64,000 bases of DNA from Biomphalaria glabrata. Taxonomy: Eukaryota > Mollusca > Gastropoda > Planorbidae. Positions 42,780 to 55,500 of the stretch are shown in pieces; within the stretch, counting starts at the first letter, position 1; every line of letters begins with the position of its first letter. The notes under the pieces are model-generated. The model made no database searches. It saw nothing but the letters and a program-made list of their open reading frames with translations, and was not told where the DNA came from. The stretch spans positions 48,467,586-48,531,585 of the forward strand of contig NC_074715.1 in the NCBI RefSeq assembly GCF_947242115.1, written 5' to 3'. A program made the position numbers and the translations under genes.

Positions 42780-45068
42780 AGAATGGCTGGGGATGATGAC
42801 TGGCTGGGTATGACGACTGGCTGGGTATGACCACTGGCTGGGTATGACGACTGGCTGGGGATAATGACTGGCTGGGTATGGGTATGACGACTGGCTGGGT
42901 ATGACGACTGGCTGGGTATGGGTATGACCACTGGCTGGGTATGGGTATGACCACTGGCTGGGTATGACGACTGGCTGGGGATAATGACTGGCTGGGTATG
43001 GGTATGACGACTGGCTGGGGATAATGACTGGCTGGGTATGGGTATGACGACTGGCTGGGTATGGGTATGACGACTGGCTGGGGATAATGACTGGCTGGGT
43101 ATGGGTATGACGATTGGCTGGGGATGACTGGCTGGGTATGACGACTGGCTGGGTATGACGACTGGCTGGGTATGACGACTGGCTGGGGATAATGACTGGC
43201 TGGGTATGGGTATGACGACTGGCTGGGGATAATGACTGGCTGGGTATGACGACTGGCTGGGTATGACGACTGGCTGGGTATGACGACTGGCTGGGGATAA
43301 TGACTGGCTGGGTATGGGTATGACGACTGGCTGGGGATAATGACTGGCTGGGTATGACGACTGGCTGGAGATGACTGGCTGGGTATGACGACTGGCTGGG
43401 TATGACGACTGGCTGGGGATGACTGGCTGGGGACGACTGGCTGGGTATGACGACTGGCTGGGTATGACGACTGGCTGGGGATGACGACTGGCTGGGGATG
43501 ACGACTGGCTGGGGATGACTGGCTGGGGACGACTGGCTGGGTATGACGACTGGCTGGGTATGACGACTGGCTGGGTATGACTGGCTGGGGAGGACTGGCT
43601 GGGGATGACGACTGGCTGGGGATGACTGGCTGGGGACGACTGGCTAGGTGTGACGACTGGCTGGGTATGACGACTGGCTGGGTATGACTGGCTGGGGAGG
43701 ACTGGCTGGGGATGACGACTGGCTGGAGATGACTGGCTGGGGACGACTGGCTAGGTATGACGACTGGCTGGGTATGACGACTGGCTGGGTATGACGACTG
43801 GCTGGGTATGACGACTGGCTGGGGATAATGACTGGCTGGGTATGGGTATGACGACTGGCTGGGGATAATGACTGGCTGGGTATGACGACTGGCTGGAGAT
43901 GACTGGCTGGGTATGACGACTGGCTGGGGATGACTGGCTGGGGATGACTGGCTGGGGACGACTGGCTGGGTATGACGACTGGCTGGGTATGACGACTGGC
44001 TGGGTATGACGACTGGCTGGGGATGACTGGCTGGGGACGACTGGCTGGGTATGACGACTGGCTGGGTATGACTGGCTGGGGAGGACTGGCTGGAGATGAC
44101 GACTGGCTGGGGATGACTGGCTGGGGACGACTGGCTAGGTATGACGACTGGCTGGGTATGACAACTGGCTGGGTATGACGACTGGCTGGGTATGACGACT
44201 GGCTGGGTATGACGACTGGCTGGGTATGACGACTGGCTGGGGATAATGACTGGCTGGGTATGGGTATGACGACTGGCTGGGGATAATGACTGGCTGGGTA
44301 TGACGACTGGCTGGAGATGACTGGCTGGGTATGACGACTGGCTGGGTATGACGACTGGCTGGGGATGACTGGCTGGGGACGACTGGCTGGGTATGACGAC
44401 TGGCTGGGTATGACGACTGGCTGGGTATGACGACTGGCTGGGGATGACTGGCTGGGGACGACTGGCTGGGTATGACGACTGGCTGGGTATGACGACTGGC
44501 TGGGTATGACGACTGGCTGGGTATGACTGGCTGGGGACGACTGGCTGGGTATGACGACTGGCTGGGTATGACTGGCTGGGGACGACTGGCTGGGGATGAC
44601 GACTGGCTGGGGATGACTGGCTGGGGACGACTGGCTAGGTATGACGACTGGCTGGGTATGACGACTGGCTGGGTATGACTGGCTGGGGACGACTGGCTGG
44701 GGATGACGACTGGCTGGGTATGACTGGCTGGGGACGACTGGCTGGGGATGACGACTGGCTGGGGACGACTGGCTAGGTATGACGACTGGCTGGATATGAC
44801 GACTGGCTGGGTATGACTGGCTGGGGAGGATTGGCTGGGGATGACGACTGGCTGGGGATGACTGGCTGGGGACGACTGGCTAGGTATGACGACTGGCTGG
44901 GTATGACGACTGGCATGGTATGACGACTGGCTGGGGATGACGACTGGCTGGGGATGACGACTGGCTGGAGATGACGACTGGCTGGGTATGACGACTGGCT
45001 GGGTATGACGACTGGCTGGGGATGACGACTGGCTGGGGATGACGACTGGCTGAGGATGACGACTGGCA
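42780..45068. repeat. 2.3-kb minisatellite built on gactggctggg
   Basis: The basic unit is gactggctgggtatgac (17 bp), with variants ggggatgac, ggggac, ggggataat and gtatgggtatgac. They are arranged in higher-order blocks that repeat (for example 43800-44100 and 44200-44500). On the minus strand it reads as PASRHTQPVV-like frames, which are artefacts. It lies 3' of gene A, between the two genes. Confidence 0.95.
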
Positions 45069-45164
45069 TATTTAGAACCGAGGTTTATTGTGACGCCAGT
45101 ACCTAGCTCAAATCACATGGCCACACAGCTAATCAGTTTCCTAGTTACTACTCCTCATACAACA

Positions 45165-45600
45165 GAAATTATTATAATCCTACAGAAATGATTATAACCC
45201 TACAGACATTATGATAATCCTACAGATATTATAATCCTGTAGACATTATTATAATGCTGCAGAAATTAGTATAATCCTACAGAAGTTATAACAATCCTAC
45301 AGAAATTATTACAATCCTACAGAAATTATGATAATCCTACAGAAATTATGATAATCCTGCAAACATTATAATAATCCTGCGGAAATTATGATAACCCTAC
45401 AGAAATTATGATAATTCTACAGAACTTATTATAATCCTAAAGACATTATTATAATCCTGCAGAAATTATTATAATCCTACAGAAATTATCATAATCCTAC
45501 AGAAATAACTATAATCCTACAGAAATAATTATAATCCCACATAAATGATTATAATCCCACATAAATAATTAGAATCCTAAAGAAATCAATATAATTCTAA
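45165..45600. repeat. ~21-bp minisatellite (ataatcctacagaaattat)
   Basis: About 20 units of variable length (19-22 bp), more diverged than the neighbouring 17-bp array. Confidence 0.88.
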
Positions 45601-46388
45601 GATAGTAGGACCTCCTTCAGTTGTGATGCGACAAGACTTCAACTCATAGAAATGAAACGAAGGCCTTAGTCCTTAACTAGGGTCGAGACGAAGTCGCCCA
45701 TGTCTTTGTTTTATTTTGATAATCTGATAATCAGCTGGCCTCCGGAGTGTAATGTATATAAAATCAAAAAAAAAAGACAAAATATGTATTCAGATTGGTC
45801 TGATAATATTTTAATAACTTGTGAATATTTATATTATTGCACACAACTGAGTTAAGCAATGTAATAATGTATTAGCTTCAAACTGACGAGCTCTACGATT
45901 CTAAAGTAACGCTAATGATACAAGCAATGTTTCTGGCATACCAAATACACACACATCTAGCAAGCAATCTCGAATGAACATTCAAAATATAAACGAAAAT
46001 TTAAAAACAAGCCAGGACAAAGCTCTTTCATCAGTGAGTCAGACTAAAATAAAGTTCACATTTCCAATCATAATATTTTTAACAATTTGGCCTTATACGG
46101 ATAATGAAACGAACTCCTATTATTATTTACACAATAGAAATATATAAATATTTTTAGTTACTCCAAGTTTTAATTGTCCATACTAAAAAAAAGTGAAATT
46201 GTTATTTGAAATTGTAATTTATTATTCAATAATTAAACGATTAACGTCATTTAAAGCTTTGGTTCACTTTTTTTTCTATTAAAATACATTTTTCATACGA
46301 AACTTCTTTTCCTGATGGTGTTTCTAATTAGAATTAGGCTTTACTTCCTACAATTAAAACAAGTCAACTGCTTCGAACACACAAACAG
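45601..46388. other. 3' flank of gene A
   Basis: Probably 3' UTR near the stop codon and then intergenic sequence. Apart from the poly(A) signal candidate at 46218 nothing is recognised. Confidence 0.4.
46218..46223 (-). promoter_or_regulatory. Candidate poly(A) signal of gene A
   Basis: AATAAA on the minus strand 166 bp after the stop codon, the first in that direction. Position fits; there is no transcript evidence. Confidence 0.5.
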
Positions 46389-46528
46389 TTAATTTTCCCA
46401 TGGTGTCAGCATTTGAGAATCTTCTGGATTGTTTCTTGTATATTTGAATTTCATAAAAAGGAATGTCGCTAGTCCTCCAACAAGAAGTCCCAGAAACAAA
46501 GTACCGAAACCTAGTCCGACCCGGACAC
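46389..46528 (-). CDS. Gene A exon 15: transmembrane helix and cytoplasmic tail, stop
   Basis: Acceptor cccccag, phase 1; TAA at 46391-46389. It encodes VRVGLGFGTLFLGLLVGGLA then TFLFMKFKYTRNNPEDSQML and TPWEN. The hydrophobic segment is about 23 residues and is followed by KFKYTR, the positive-inside pattern of a type I protein. The tail has EDSQML, close to an acidic dileucine sorting signal (inference). Confidence 0.92.
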
Positions 46529-49500
46529 CTGGGGGATGAAAAACATAAAAAATGAAATCAAACAAAGTACATCTTCATGTCCAAGCTAATGTTCATATTT
46601 AAGCTAATGGTTAAGTTCATATTTAAGCTAATGGTTATGTTCATAATTAGGCTAATGGTTATGTTCACATTTAAGCTAATGGTTATGTTCATATTTAAGC
46701 TAATGTTTATGTTCATATTTAAGCTAATGTTTATGTTCATATTTAAGCTAATGTTTATGTTCATATTTAAGCTAATGTTTATTTTCATATTTAAGCTAAT
46801 GGTTATGTTCATATTTAAGCTAATGTTCATGTTCACATTTAAGCTAATGGTTATGTTCATATTTAAGCTAATGTTTATGTTCATATTTAAGCTAATGTTT
46901 ATGTTCATATTTAAGCTAATGTTTATGTTCATATTTAAGCTAATGTTTATGTTCATATTTAAGCTAATGGTTATGTTCATATTTAAGCTAATGTTTATGT
47001 TCATATTTAAGCTAATGTTTATGTTCATATTTAAGCTAATGTTTATGTTCATATTTAAGCTAATGGTTATGCTCATATTTAAGCTAATGGTTATGTTCAT
47101 ATTTAAGCTAATGGTTATGTTCATATTTAAGCTAATGGTTATGTTCATGTTCAAGCAAATGGTTATATTTATTTAAAACTAATGGTTATGTTCTTGTTCA
47201 GGCAAATGGTTATATTCATATTTAAGTTAAAGATAATGTACATATTTGATTTAATTATTATGTTCATGTTCAAGCTAATGGTTATGTTCATGTTAATTGT
47301 CATTACAATGCCTCTATTCAAGTCATACTTTCGGAGTGGGCTAAATCTTCTGGGTGTGCAAAGGTTGGGTGGACGCGATTTTCAAAAACGGTTCTAGCGA
47401 TTTTCAAAAACGGCTCTAACGATTTCACTGGAAGTTCGTCAGTTGATGTATATCGTTGGGAAAAGAATTCCTAGCTTGAACAGACTATTTGCCTTCAGGT
47501 GTTTCCGCATTCATTCAAGAGTTCAATAAGTTAATGCTGAGGAACATTTTGCGCACCGTCTTGTAAGTCTAGATCTAAGTGACTAGCATTAGAATATTAT
47601 TAAGTCTAGTAGATTTAAACATTTCCTATGTAATAGACACACTAAACCAACATGAGCTTCAATAAACACAATGATTTTATTAGTCTCTATTTCTGTTCTT
47701 TACTCCAGCCACTTGTTCTCTAAAACTGACCTCCTTTTACACACAGTCCTGACACACTGCTGTCCACTCAACCATGTACACTCAAGGTACACTGGTCATT
47801 TCATACACAGGCACACACACGGCACTACCAGCCACGCAAAACACATACACTTACTATCACACGCTAAACCTGGGATTTTTTTAGGGGGAGGGGGAGGGGA
47901 ATTAGGCCGGGTTAAAAGTGTTCCATTTTTTTTTTGAAACCTAACATCCATTAGGTATATTAAAAATCTAAAGTCTCTAAAATAAAATAATCAAAGATAA
48001 CAAGAAAAACAAATATTTTTTTTAAACAAAGCTTATAAGGAGCGTAATTGTATTAATTAGTTTGCATCAGTCATGTTTAATTAAATTTTGTAATAGATCT
48101 GAGTTTCTAGAACAACAATAAATCTGTGTGATGAAAATATTTTTAGCAATTTTTTTTTTCCATTTCATGCTTTTAGCTTTCTTACAAAAAAAAAGGGGGG
48201 AGGGGAGAGACCTGAATTAGAACACATGGCTCTAGCTTCCTCAAGCCGACATACTAACCACTCTGTTAGTAAGATGCTTATGAGGATAGAAGATTGTATA
48301 GTTATCTATTGTTTGTTTCAAATTCAGCTTATACCAGCACTTCCGTCAAGTACCATTTCTTTCGCCTGTTCCAATTACCAAATAATACAATTAATTAGGC
48401 CTACCAATAGTTTATTAGCTAATTGTTATTGTGTATTGATTCTTGTGTTGTCAGGAAATAATTGTGCAAAGTCCAGCCTAATCCGAGAGTAGGTATAGGA
48501 GAAATAGCATATAAAGACATACTGACATCATCTTCTTTTTTGAAGTAACGTCTGTATTATATTATTATTATAGCTTTTATATAGCGCTATCTAGGAGTTG
48601 GTTTTCCTTTAAGCAGCTCAGTAAACACAACTCGAGCTCTCTTCAAAGTAGCCAAGTCAAGCCAAGTTCAAGCGCAGGCCTCTCGACCACGCTTTCCATA
48701 TCAGATATGATAAGACAGTGTGAAATGATATAAGGCAATATTAGCTTTGTAAAAATGTTACACTTTTCTTACTTGTGTTATTGCTGCCTTTCATTTTGGA
48801 AGGACAATCTTTGCCATTGGCTGTAGGAATGGAAAAAAATGTAATAAATATTTTTTTTATAATAATTATATACATTGTATTACTTATAAATTATTTAATA
48901 TTTCTGACATAATTTAGTCACAATTTGTAAATTTTATGTAGAATAATTTTTAGTTTTAAAATTAAAATGTGAACCTAAAGGATATCACTAATTGACTAAA
49001 TAAAAGCCGAGCGTATTATATTTCTTTATTCTGACTAAAAGTACATCAAAACTGTCATCATATACGCAGCAGTGTGCATACGCATGCATCACGTAACGCG
49101 CAACATAACTCGCAATCCCAAAGTCTGTCTGACCAGTGAGTTATCTTTTTCTTTGACCTACAGTGGATGGCTGCCTGGTCATCGCGATGGTCCCGGGTAC
49201 GTACCCTGCCTGTTGCCATCGCCCCACTAGTTCTTAGTACTGCGAGAGGCATGAACCGACAGTAGATTATCTTCAACACTGAAGGAATAGTCGAAACAGG
49301 TAAAAACATTTTACAAACAAACAAACATTGAATTCTTTTTCAGGTGATGCCAAAACATTTTACAAACAAACAAACATTGAATTCTTTTTCAGGTGATGCC
49401 AAGTTCTAGCACCTCGTAGATGAGAACCGATAAGCAGCTTTTTAGATATTATGTTTTGTCCCTCATATTGAGTTACCTTTGAAGAAGTGCATTATTTATA

Positions 49501-52500
49501 TAATAATAATAAGGTTTGTCTTCAGACCTTGCAATCTATGGGCATATGATAAAAGGTCATCTGCTCTGACCCACGGTAAACCTGGATGCCATGAGGCCAG
49601 CACTACGACCAACCACCTTAAACTTTCCCCCAACTAATGCCAGGCACCCAATAGAGCTGGGTGGAGTCGAGGCGCCCTAAACATCCCGAAATTAGTCGTA
49701 TCAGATATCATCAAGATCCGAACCCGGGACCAGTGAAATGAAATAAAAGCAACACTTACCGTCTTGATTCGCAGAAAATGGCTGCGCTGGATTAGCGGGC
49801 AATGCTGTAGTACTTGTGTAGGGGCGAGCTAAACCGAAAATCAAGTGTCCTTTAATTGTCAGTAAATAAGTTAATCAAATATAATTAATTAACTGAATTA
49901 TTTTCTAAAAATACATTCAATTGACAGAGCTCTGAGGTGGATGCTTAACGGATGCAAAGCACGCAGGCACAAACACACATATGGTACGACCAATTCTCGA
50001 GATTGTAAGATAATTCTATTCCTAAGCAGGAACTTTTTTTTTGATGCAGTTTATAAATTTATAGTGTCATCGATTTCTTCTAAGACAGGGGTTCTCAACC
50101 TGTGGATCGCGACCCCCTTGGGTGTCGATTGACGATTTGCCAGGGGTCGTCTAAGACCATCGAAAATAAGGATTGTTATTGTCTATTCTTCTATTGCTGT
50201 ATGTGTGTGTGTGTGTGTGCGGGGGTCGCGGAAGAGTGGGGGATTGTAAAAAGGGGTCGCCGAGATTATAAGGTTGAGAACCGCTGTTCTAAGACGTTCT
50301 AAAAATCTTCCACAAAGTAGTTATTGTCAACTCCATATTATTACTCTTGAATTAAGGTACCCAGGCCCACGTACGATTTTCAGCCCAAAATGTAACGATT
50401 TAGCTTGTTTATCGTCCTTTGTAATAGTGCATTGCATGACCATACTGCTTTTGTCTTAGCCCAAAGTAAATAAGAGAACCCTATTTTTAGCGGAAGAGAC
50501 GCTATTAGTTTTGTGTGGAATGTCTGTCCATCCGTCCCGTTTAGATCTCGTAAACTAGAAAAGATAGTAAAAATCCGACATCATAATATTTTACACCATT
50601 CAAAGTTCGGATGCAACGGCACCTTTTTTCTTTTCTGAAAGCGAAAAAATGAATTTCTTAAATTAGTTATGTAAGCAGGTTTTTTTTTCATAAAAAATAC
50701 ACCACTTCTACAACTATTCACTATTAATAGTAACAAACACGAAAGGATCTTTAGTAGAGGAGAGAATTATTAATCATATTTTTAACACATTTATGCAAAT
50801 GGTTTTAGATTTGTTGTCAAAAAAAAAATAGTTTACATTTGTATTGCTCAGTTTTGTAAGTTCTGTCATACTAAGTGCTACATTTACACACACAAAAAAA
50901 TGTAAACTTTTTTTAAAAAGACAAAATCTATTTAGTATGCATATAAGTTGGAAATAATTTAAAACAACAATTAATAAGTAGTTTTTCGTATTATCTCGTG
51001 AACTGCAGAGACACACCAGGTCCATATAACACCTAACTTAAGAAAAATGTTCTTTTTTTTACGGAAATGTTTATTTCTTGAGGATTTGACTAAGGGATTG
51101 AACCTTTACAAAACAATTAGATAAATTAGATATTCAATATAAGATATCAATTAGGCCAGGTTCAAATCTGACTTCACATTCACTTTTAACTATCCTTTGG
51201 TCTGCTGGACCGCTTACAAGAACTGTCAACTTTTTTCTCCATTCTTCTCTGTCATTTGTTTTTTTTATAGAATTTCATTCAGATGTTCTTTCTGAAAATA
51301 CTGAAACCTGCCTTTTTTACCTGCTTGGGAGGACCAATTCGGGGGCCGATTTTGAGTTTGTGTTTCCACAGAAACTGTCTTTGTAACCTTGTTATATCAA
51401 ACTTAGGTTCAAAATGTTCAACAAATAAGCCCCTTCAGAAATAGACGTAAAACTTCCTAAGAAATAATGGTAGAAACAGCTATGGAATTAAATATAGCCT
51501 ACAGTTATAATCAGCACATTGTATGTAGGCTAGAAAATCGTAGCTACTTCACGAAATGGTTGATGGTTGTTTGAAAGATTTCTAGTTTTGGCTTCGTGTC
51601 TCAGCTTATGTAAGAAAAGGGAACTAGTCTAACTTCAGTTTTGGCCGTAATATATATAGAACTATATTTGAATATATATCCAATGTGGATATTACAAGAC
51701 TTTTCTTAATATTTATAAATTATTCAAATAACTTACGCTTAAACTAATTACCTGTTGCAGGATTAAGTGGATTAATAATAGGCAGAGGGTTTACATCTGA
51801 AATGATATATATAGTAGACAATATTAATATGAACAACTTAAATTTGTATTGATTTGATAAAGGACAAACAATTATTCTTTTAAATTAAAATTACCACTCT
51901 ATTCACTTTTTGTTTTTAAATCTTTATATACCATTTCTATCAAGCTCAATTTAAATATCCAAAGTCACTAATTGTGTGTCCCGAGTTGAATAACCCGCTT
52001 GGCTACCTATCAAGAGGCTTGAGTTCGAGTGTCGATTAATGCAGAGTTTGGCTGGTTGTGTGCCGAAAGGCAGCGCCGAAACTTTTTCCCTTTAATCCCT
52101 CCCCCCCCCCCCCCCACACGTGTATATAAAAGAGATAGGACCGTAGCGCACGATTTAGCATGAAAGATGACGTGACGAAACTTATTTATCCATACATGAA
52201 TACATTACAAACTCGAACAATTCATCATTTTATTTTGTCTCATGAAGCGAGAGACCAGTGATGGGGAATCCAAGACTGCTGTTTGGGAAACTCCAGAGTG
52301 CCGTATGGGGAATTCCATAGTGTTGTTGGGGAACTCCAGAGTGCTGTTTGGAGAACCCCAGAGCGCTGTTTCAAGAACCCAGAATGCTGTTTGGAGAACC
52401 CATAGTTCTTTTTAGAGAACCTCAGAGTTTAGAGAACCCCAGAGTGCTGTTTGGAGAACCCCAGAGTGCTGTTTAGAGAACCCCAGAGTGCTGTTTAACA

Positions 52501-55500
52501 CCAAATTATCGTCATTTTTTTTATTATAGCTTTTATATAGCGCTACTTTCATGCTTATAGCATGCTCGGAGCGCTTTGGTCCAATCTCATTTGTGGACCG
52601 GTGGGGGGGGGGGGGGGTTTCCATGCTGCCTTTAGGCTCAGTAAACACAACTCTGCCCGAGTCGGGTGTCGAACCTCGAGCCCCCTTCTAGGTAGCCAAG
52701 ACAAGCCAAGTTCAAGCGCACGCTTCCCACCGTCATCCTCTGCAGATTAACAAAGGAAAGTCTACAAGTGTATCTCACATTAATAGAGAGAAGAATGTGG
52801 GAAATGTGGAAGTGATGTCCCTTTAGCAAGAGCTCCATTATATATGGATCAAAATTTATACCTTAAATACGCCAAATGACCTGACTGTAAGAATTTGCCA
52901 AATCTTAAAGGCTGTTGAGAAATTCTCTTTTAGAAATCCATCACATCGCTTAGATAAAGACTATAAAGAAACTTACAAAAAAATACGCAAAGAAAAATAG
53001 TCCCCTTTGTTAGATATATCATGTAGATAGAGGCACTAATAATAAAATAGACCGCAGCTCTATTTGCTCATTTCAAACATACATGTGTGTTATAGATGTT
53101 GAGATAACGTACGTGTGTAGAGGTTACAATGTTCATCACTTATTATCCCTATATCCGTGGACACTGTAGGATCAGCTGTTGTGACTGTACACTCGATGCT
53201 GCCTCTGTCTATACCACAGGTCACAAAGCTGGCGCAGGACGGCAAGAGTTCTCCTACTGAGCAGAGGTTGGCGCATTCCTGGGCACTCTCTACAGGAACT
53301 GAATGTGAGGAGCTTGACGAGTCTCCAAATGAATTGAGAGTCTTGTAATCTCTCTCGACATAGTCATAAAGATGGTTGCCTGCGAATGTAATAATGGTAT
53401 TTATTTAAAGCATGTCATGGGCAAAAGTTTACTTATAAAAATTATTTTTTAAAGATATCTCTAGAGCATATAAATCATAGTTCCCCTTTCAGACCTTGTG
53501 ATCTACAGGTCAGATGATGTATAAGATTATCTGTTTCAGTGGCCCTTGGTTTAAAAGGGTTTCATGTGGCCAGGACAACAACCAAACGCTTTTACTTTTC
53601 CCCAAATAATGTCAATGTACCCATTATAGATGGGTGGACTCAGAGGCGCCCTAAAGATCCTAAAATTCAAAATCCCAGACATCATCAGTATTCGAACCCG
53701 GGACCCCAGGTCCGGAAGCCAAGCTTAATGTAACTTAAAATGTTATCCCTTTCTAAGGACAACGGAGTCTACGGAGACGCCCCAATGATTCAGTCCGATG
53801 TTCATTTCTTCTCCTTTAAATAAAAAAAAGGGTCGTCCAAGTCTAGATTTAAAAAGCACAGATTTAGCTACGATAACTGAATGTACTTCAGTCTGATGCC
53901 GTCAAAGCCATTCACTGAGAAGTCAGAAGACTCTCAAGTCAACGACTTTGTTCGGGAACTTGTGTAAGGCAAAGCGGGTGAGCTGGAAAAACTTTTATCA
54001 TTATTATTTAGTGTGTCTTCACCTAGAACATGTACGTGTATGTACTATTGCCATGTTAGCATTTAGTTGCATCTGACTATGATGTTTGTAAATTTCCATA
54101 AATATGTATTACTCATTTATTCGTTAATGTAAACTGTAATCCCAACAGAGGACATCCATCCTACAATTAAGTTAATTTTATTGTCTATTTACAAATGTCC
54201 ATATTCATCTGGACTTACTAACGTCTAGATTATTTCCCTACCTGTGCATATATGCCTGTATATATGTAAACATATATATATACAAATAGTTATGCTTGTT
54301 TTGCTATGCACATACTGTACTGTTAACATGCACCCTCAGGCCCAGGATTCAGTCTCGCGTGCCTACCCGATTATTTTCGGCCTGCATTGGCTATTTTCCC
54401 CATTCTACCCCCCCCCCTTTTTTTTTCCTTTTCGTTACGGTCCACTGGTCACGAGCGACCGTGGACACGTTTACTTGTCGGTCAGTAAGGTCAAAGGGGC
54501 TACAACTCTGTAATATGGTCCCCCTGTGTCTCTCCTTATTTATGCCCCCCTGCCTTGCATATTTATATGTGTATATGTATTATGCTCCCATAGAGCAAAT
54601 ATTGATGCATTTAGTAGGGTGTTGTTAGCATGTATCTAAGGTAGTCTGAGGGAGACGCTTCTATCAAGGATGAGCCTCCCGCCAACCAGCCTGTATGGTT
54701 TAATAATTCACAGCCTCCTACACCAGGGCTGGCGTGTTTTGTTGCCCGAAAGGAGATCCCAGCAGCTCTCCACACATTCCCAGTTGAGGGTGAGTCACTC
54801 ATCACTCTCGACTAGAACTGAAGGCATTCCAGGCTGAAGTCCCAGGACCGGTCTGTACCTAACAAAACGAGTAAGCCCAACTTGTGTCATCCTCGTCCTC
54901 ATCACACCAGCACCTGCCTACCCGCAGAACATCAACTGACTGGCTACCAGCCCAGTGGAGTCCTAACTCACTCCAGCTCAGAAGGAGAACCTTGGATAAA
55001 GAAGATAAGTGAGAGGCAGCCAATAAGCAAACCATACATGAGCACTTGAGTACCATTCCAGTGATGATATTGTTTCATAAATCATCCTGAATATATATGT
55101 ACACCCCCCCCCCCTACTCATTCATTGTATATCTCTTAATCAGCTCGTATTAAATATTGTTTCTTTCACCTAATCATTAAGTTTTGGTTCTTGCTTATGC
55201 CTGTCCACGAGCCTATGCAACATCAAAATAATATTTATCGCGTTGTGGCCCTAAGACTTTACCCCTCGGAGTCACAGGCCCATCATCCCCATTGGGAAGT
55301 ACAAACTGACCGATCGGTGGACATATTCCTCCACAGAGATGAAAAAGTATGTAGAAGAACGCTTATTTCAGCTGTATGTACATGAAAACGTTTTTATGTC
55401 CAATATTTTAACAAGTTTTCTACTCACGTGAGTAATGCGTGCAGCTCGTGGCATTAGTCAAGTCTGAAGGTTTGGCTTGAATCATGTGAGTCTTTCTTAA

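Noticed and set aside
42739-45069. Minus-strand proline/serine-rich frames (PASRHTQPVV)
   Set aside because: Translation of the 17-bp minisatellite; frames shift whenever a unit changes length.
46558-47176. Open frames of 198 and 199 codons on opposite strands
   Set aside because: Both are made only of the 24-bp repeat, which has no stop in two frames. No splice or start context.
54244-55385. Further LTR in gene A intron 10
   Set aside because: Composition resembles the LTR at 32245, but no matching inverted ends or flanking direct repeat could be found.
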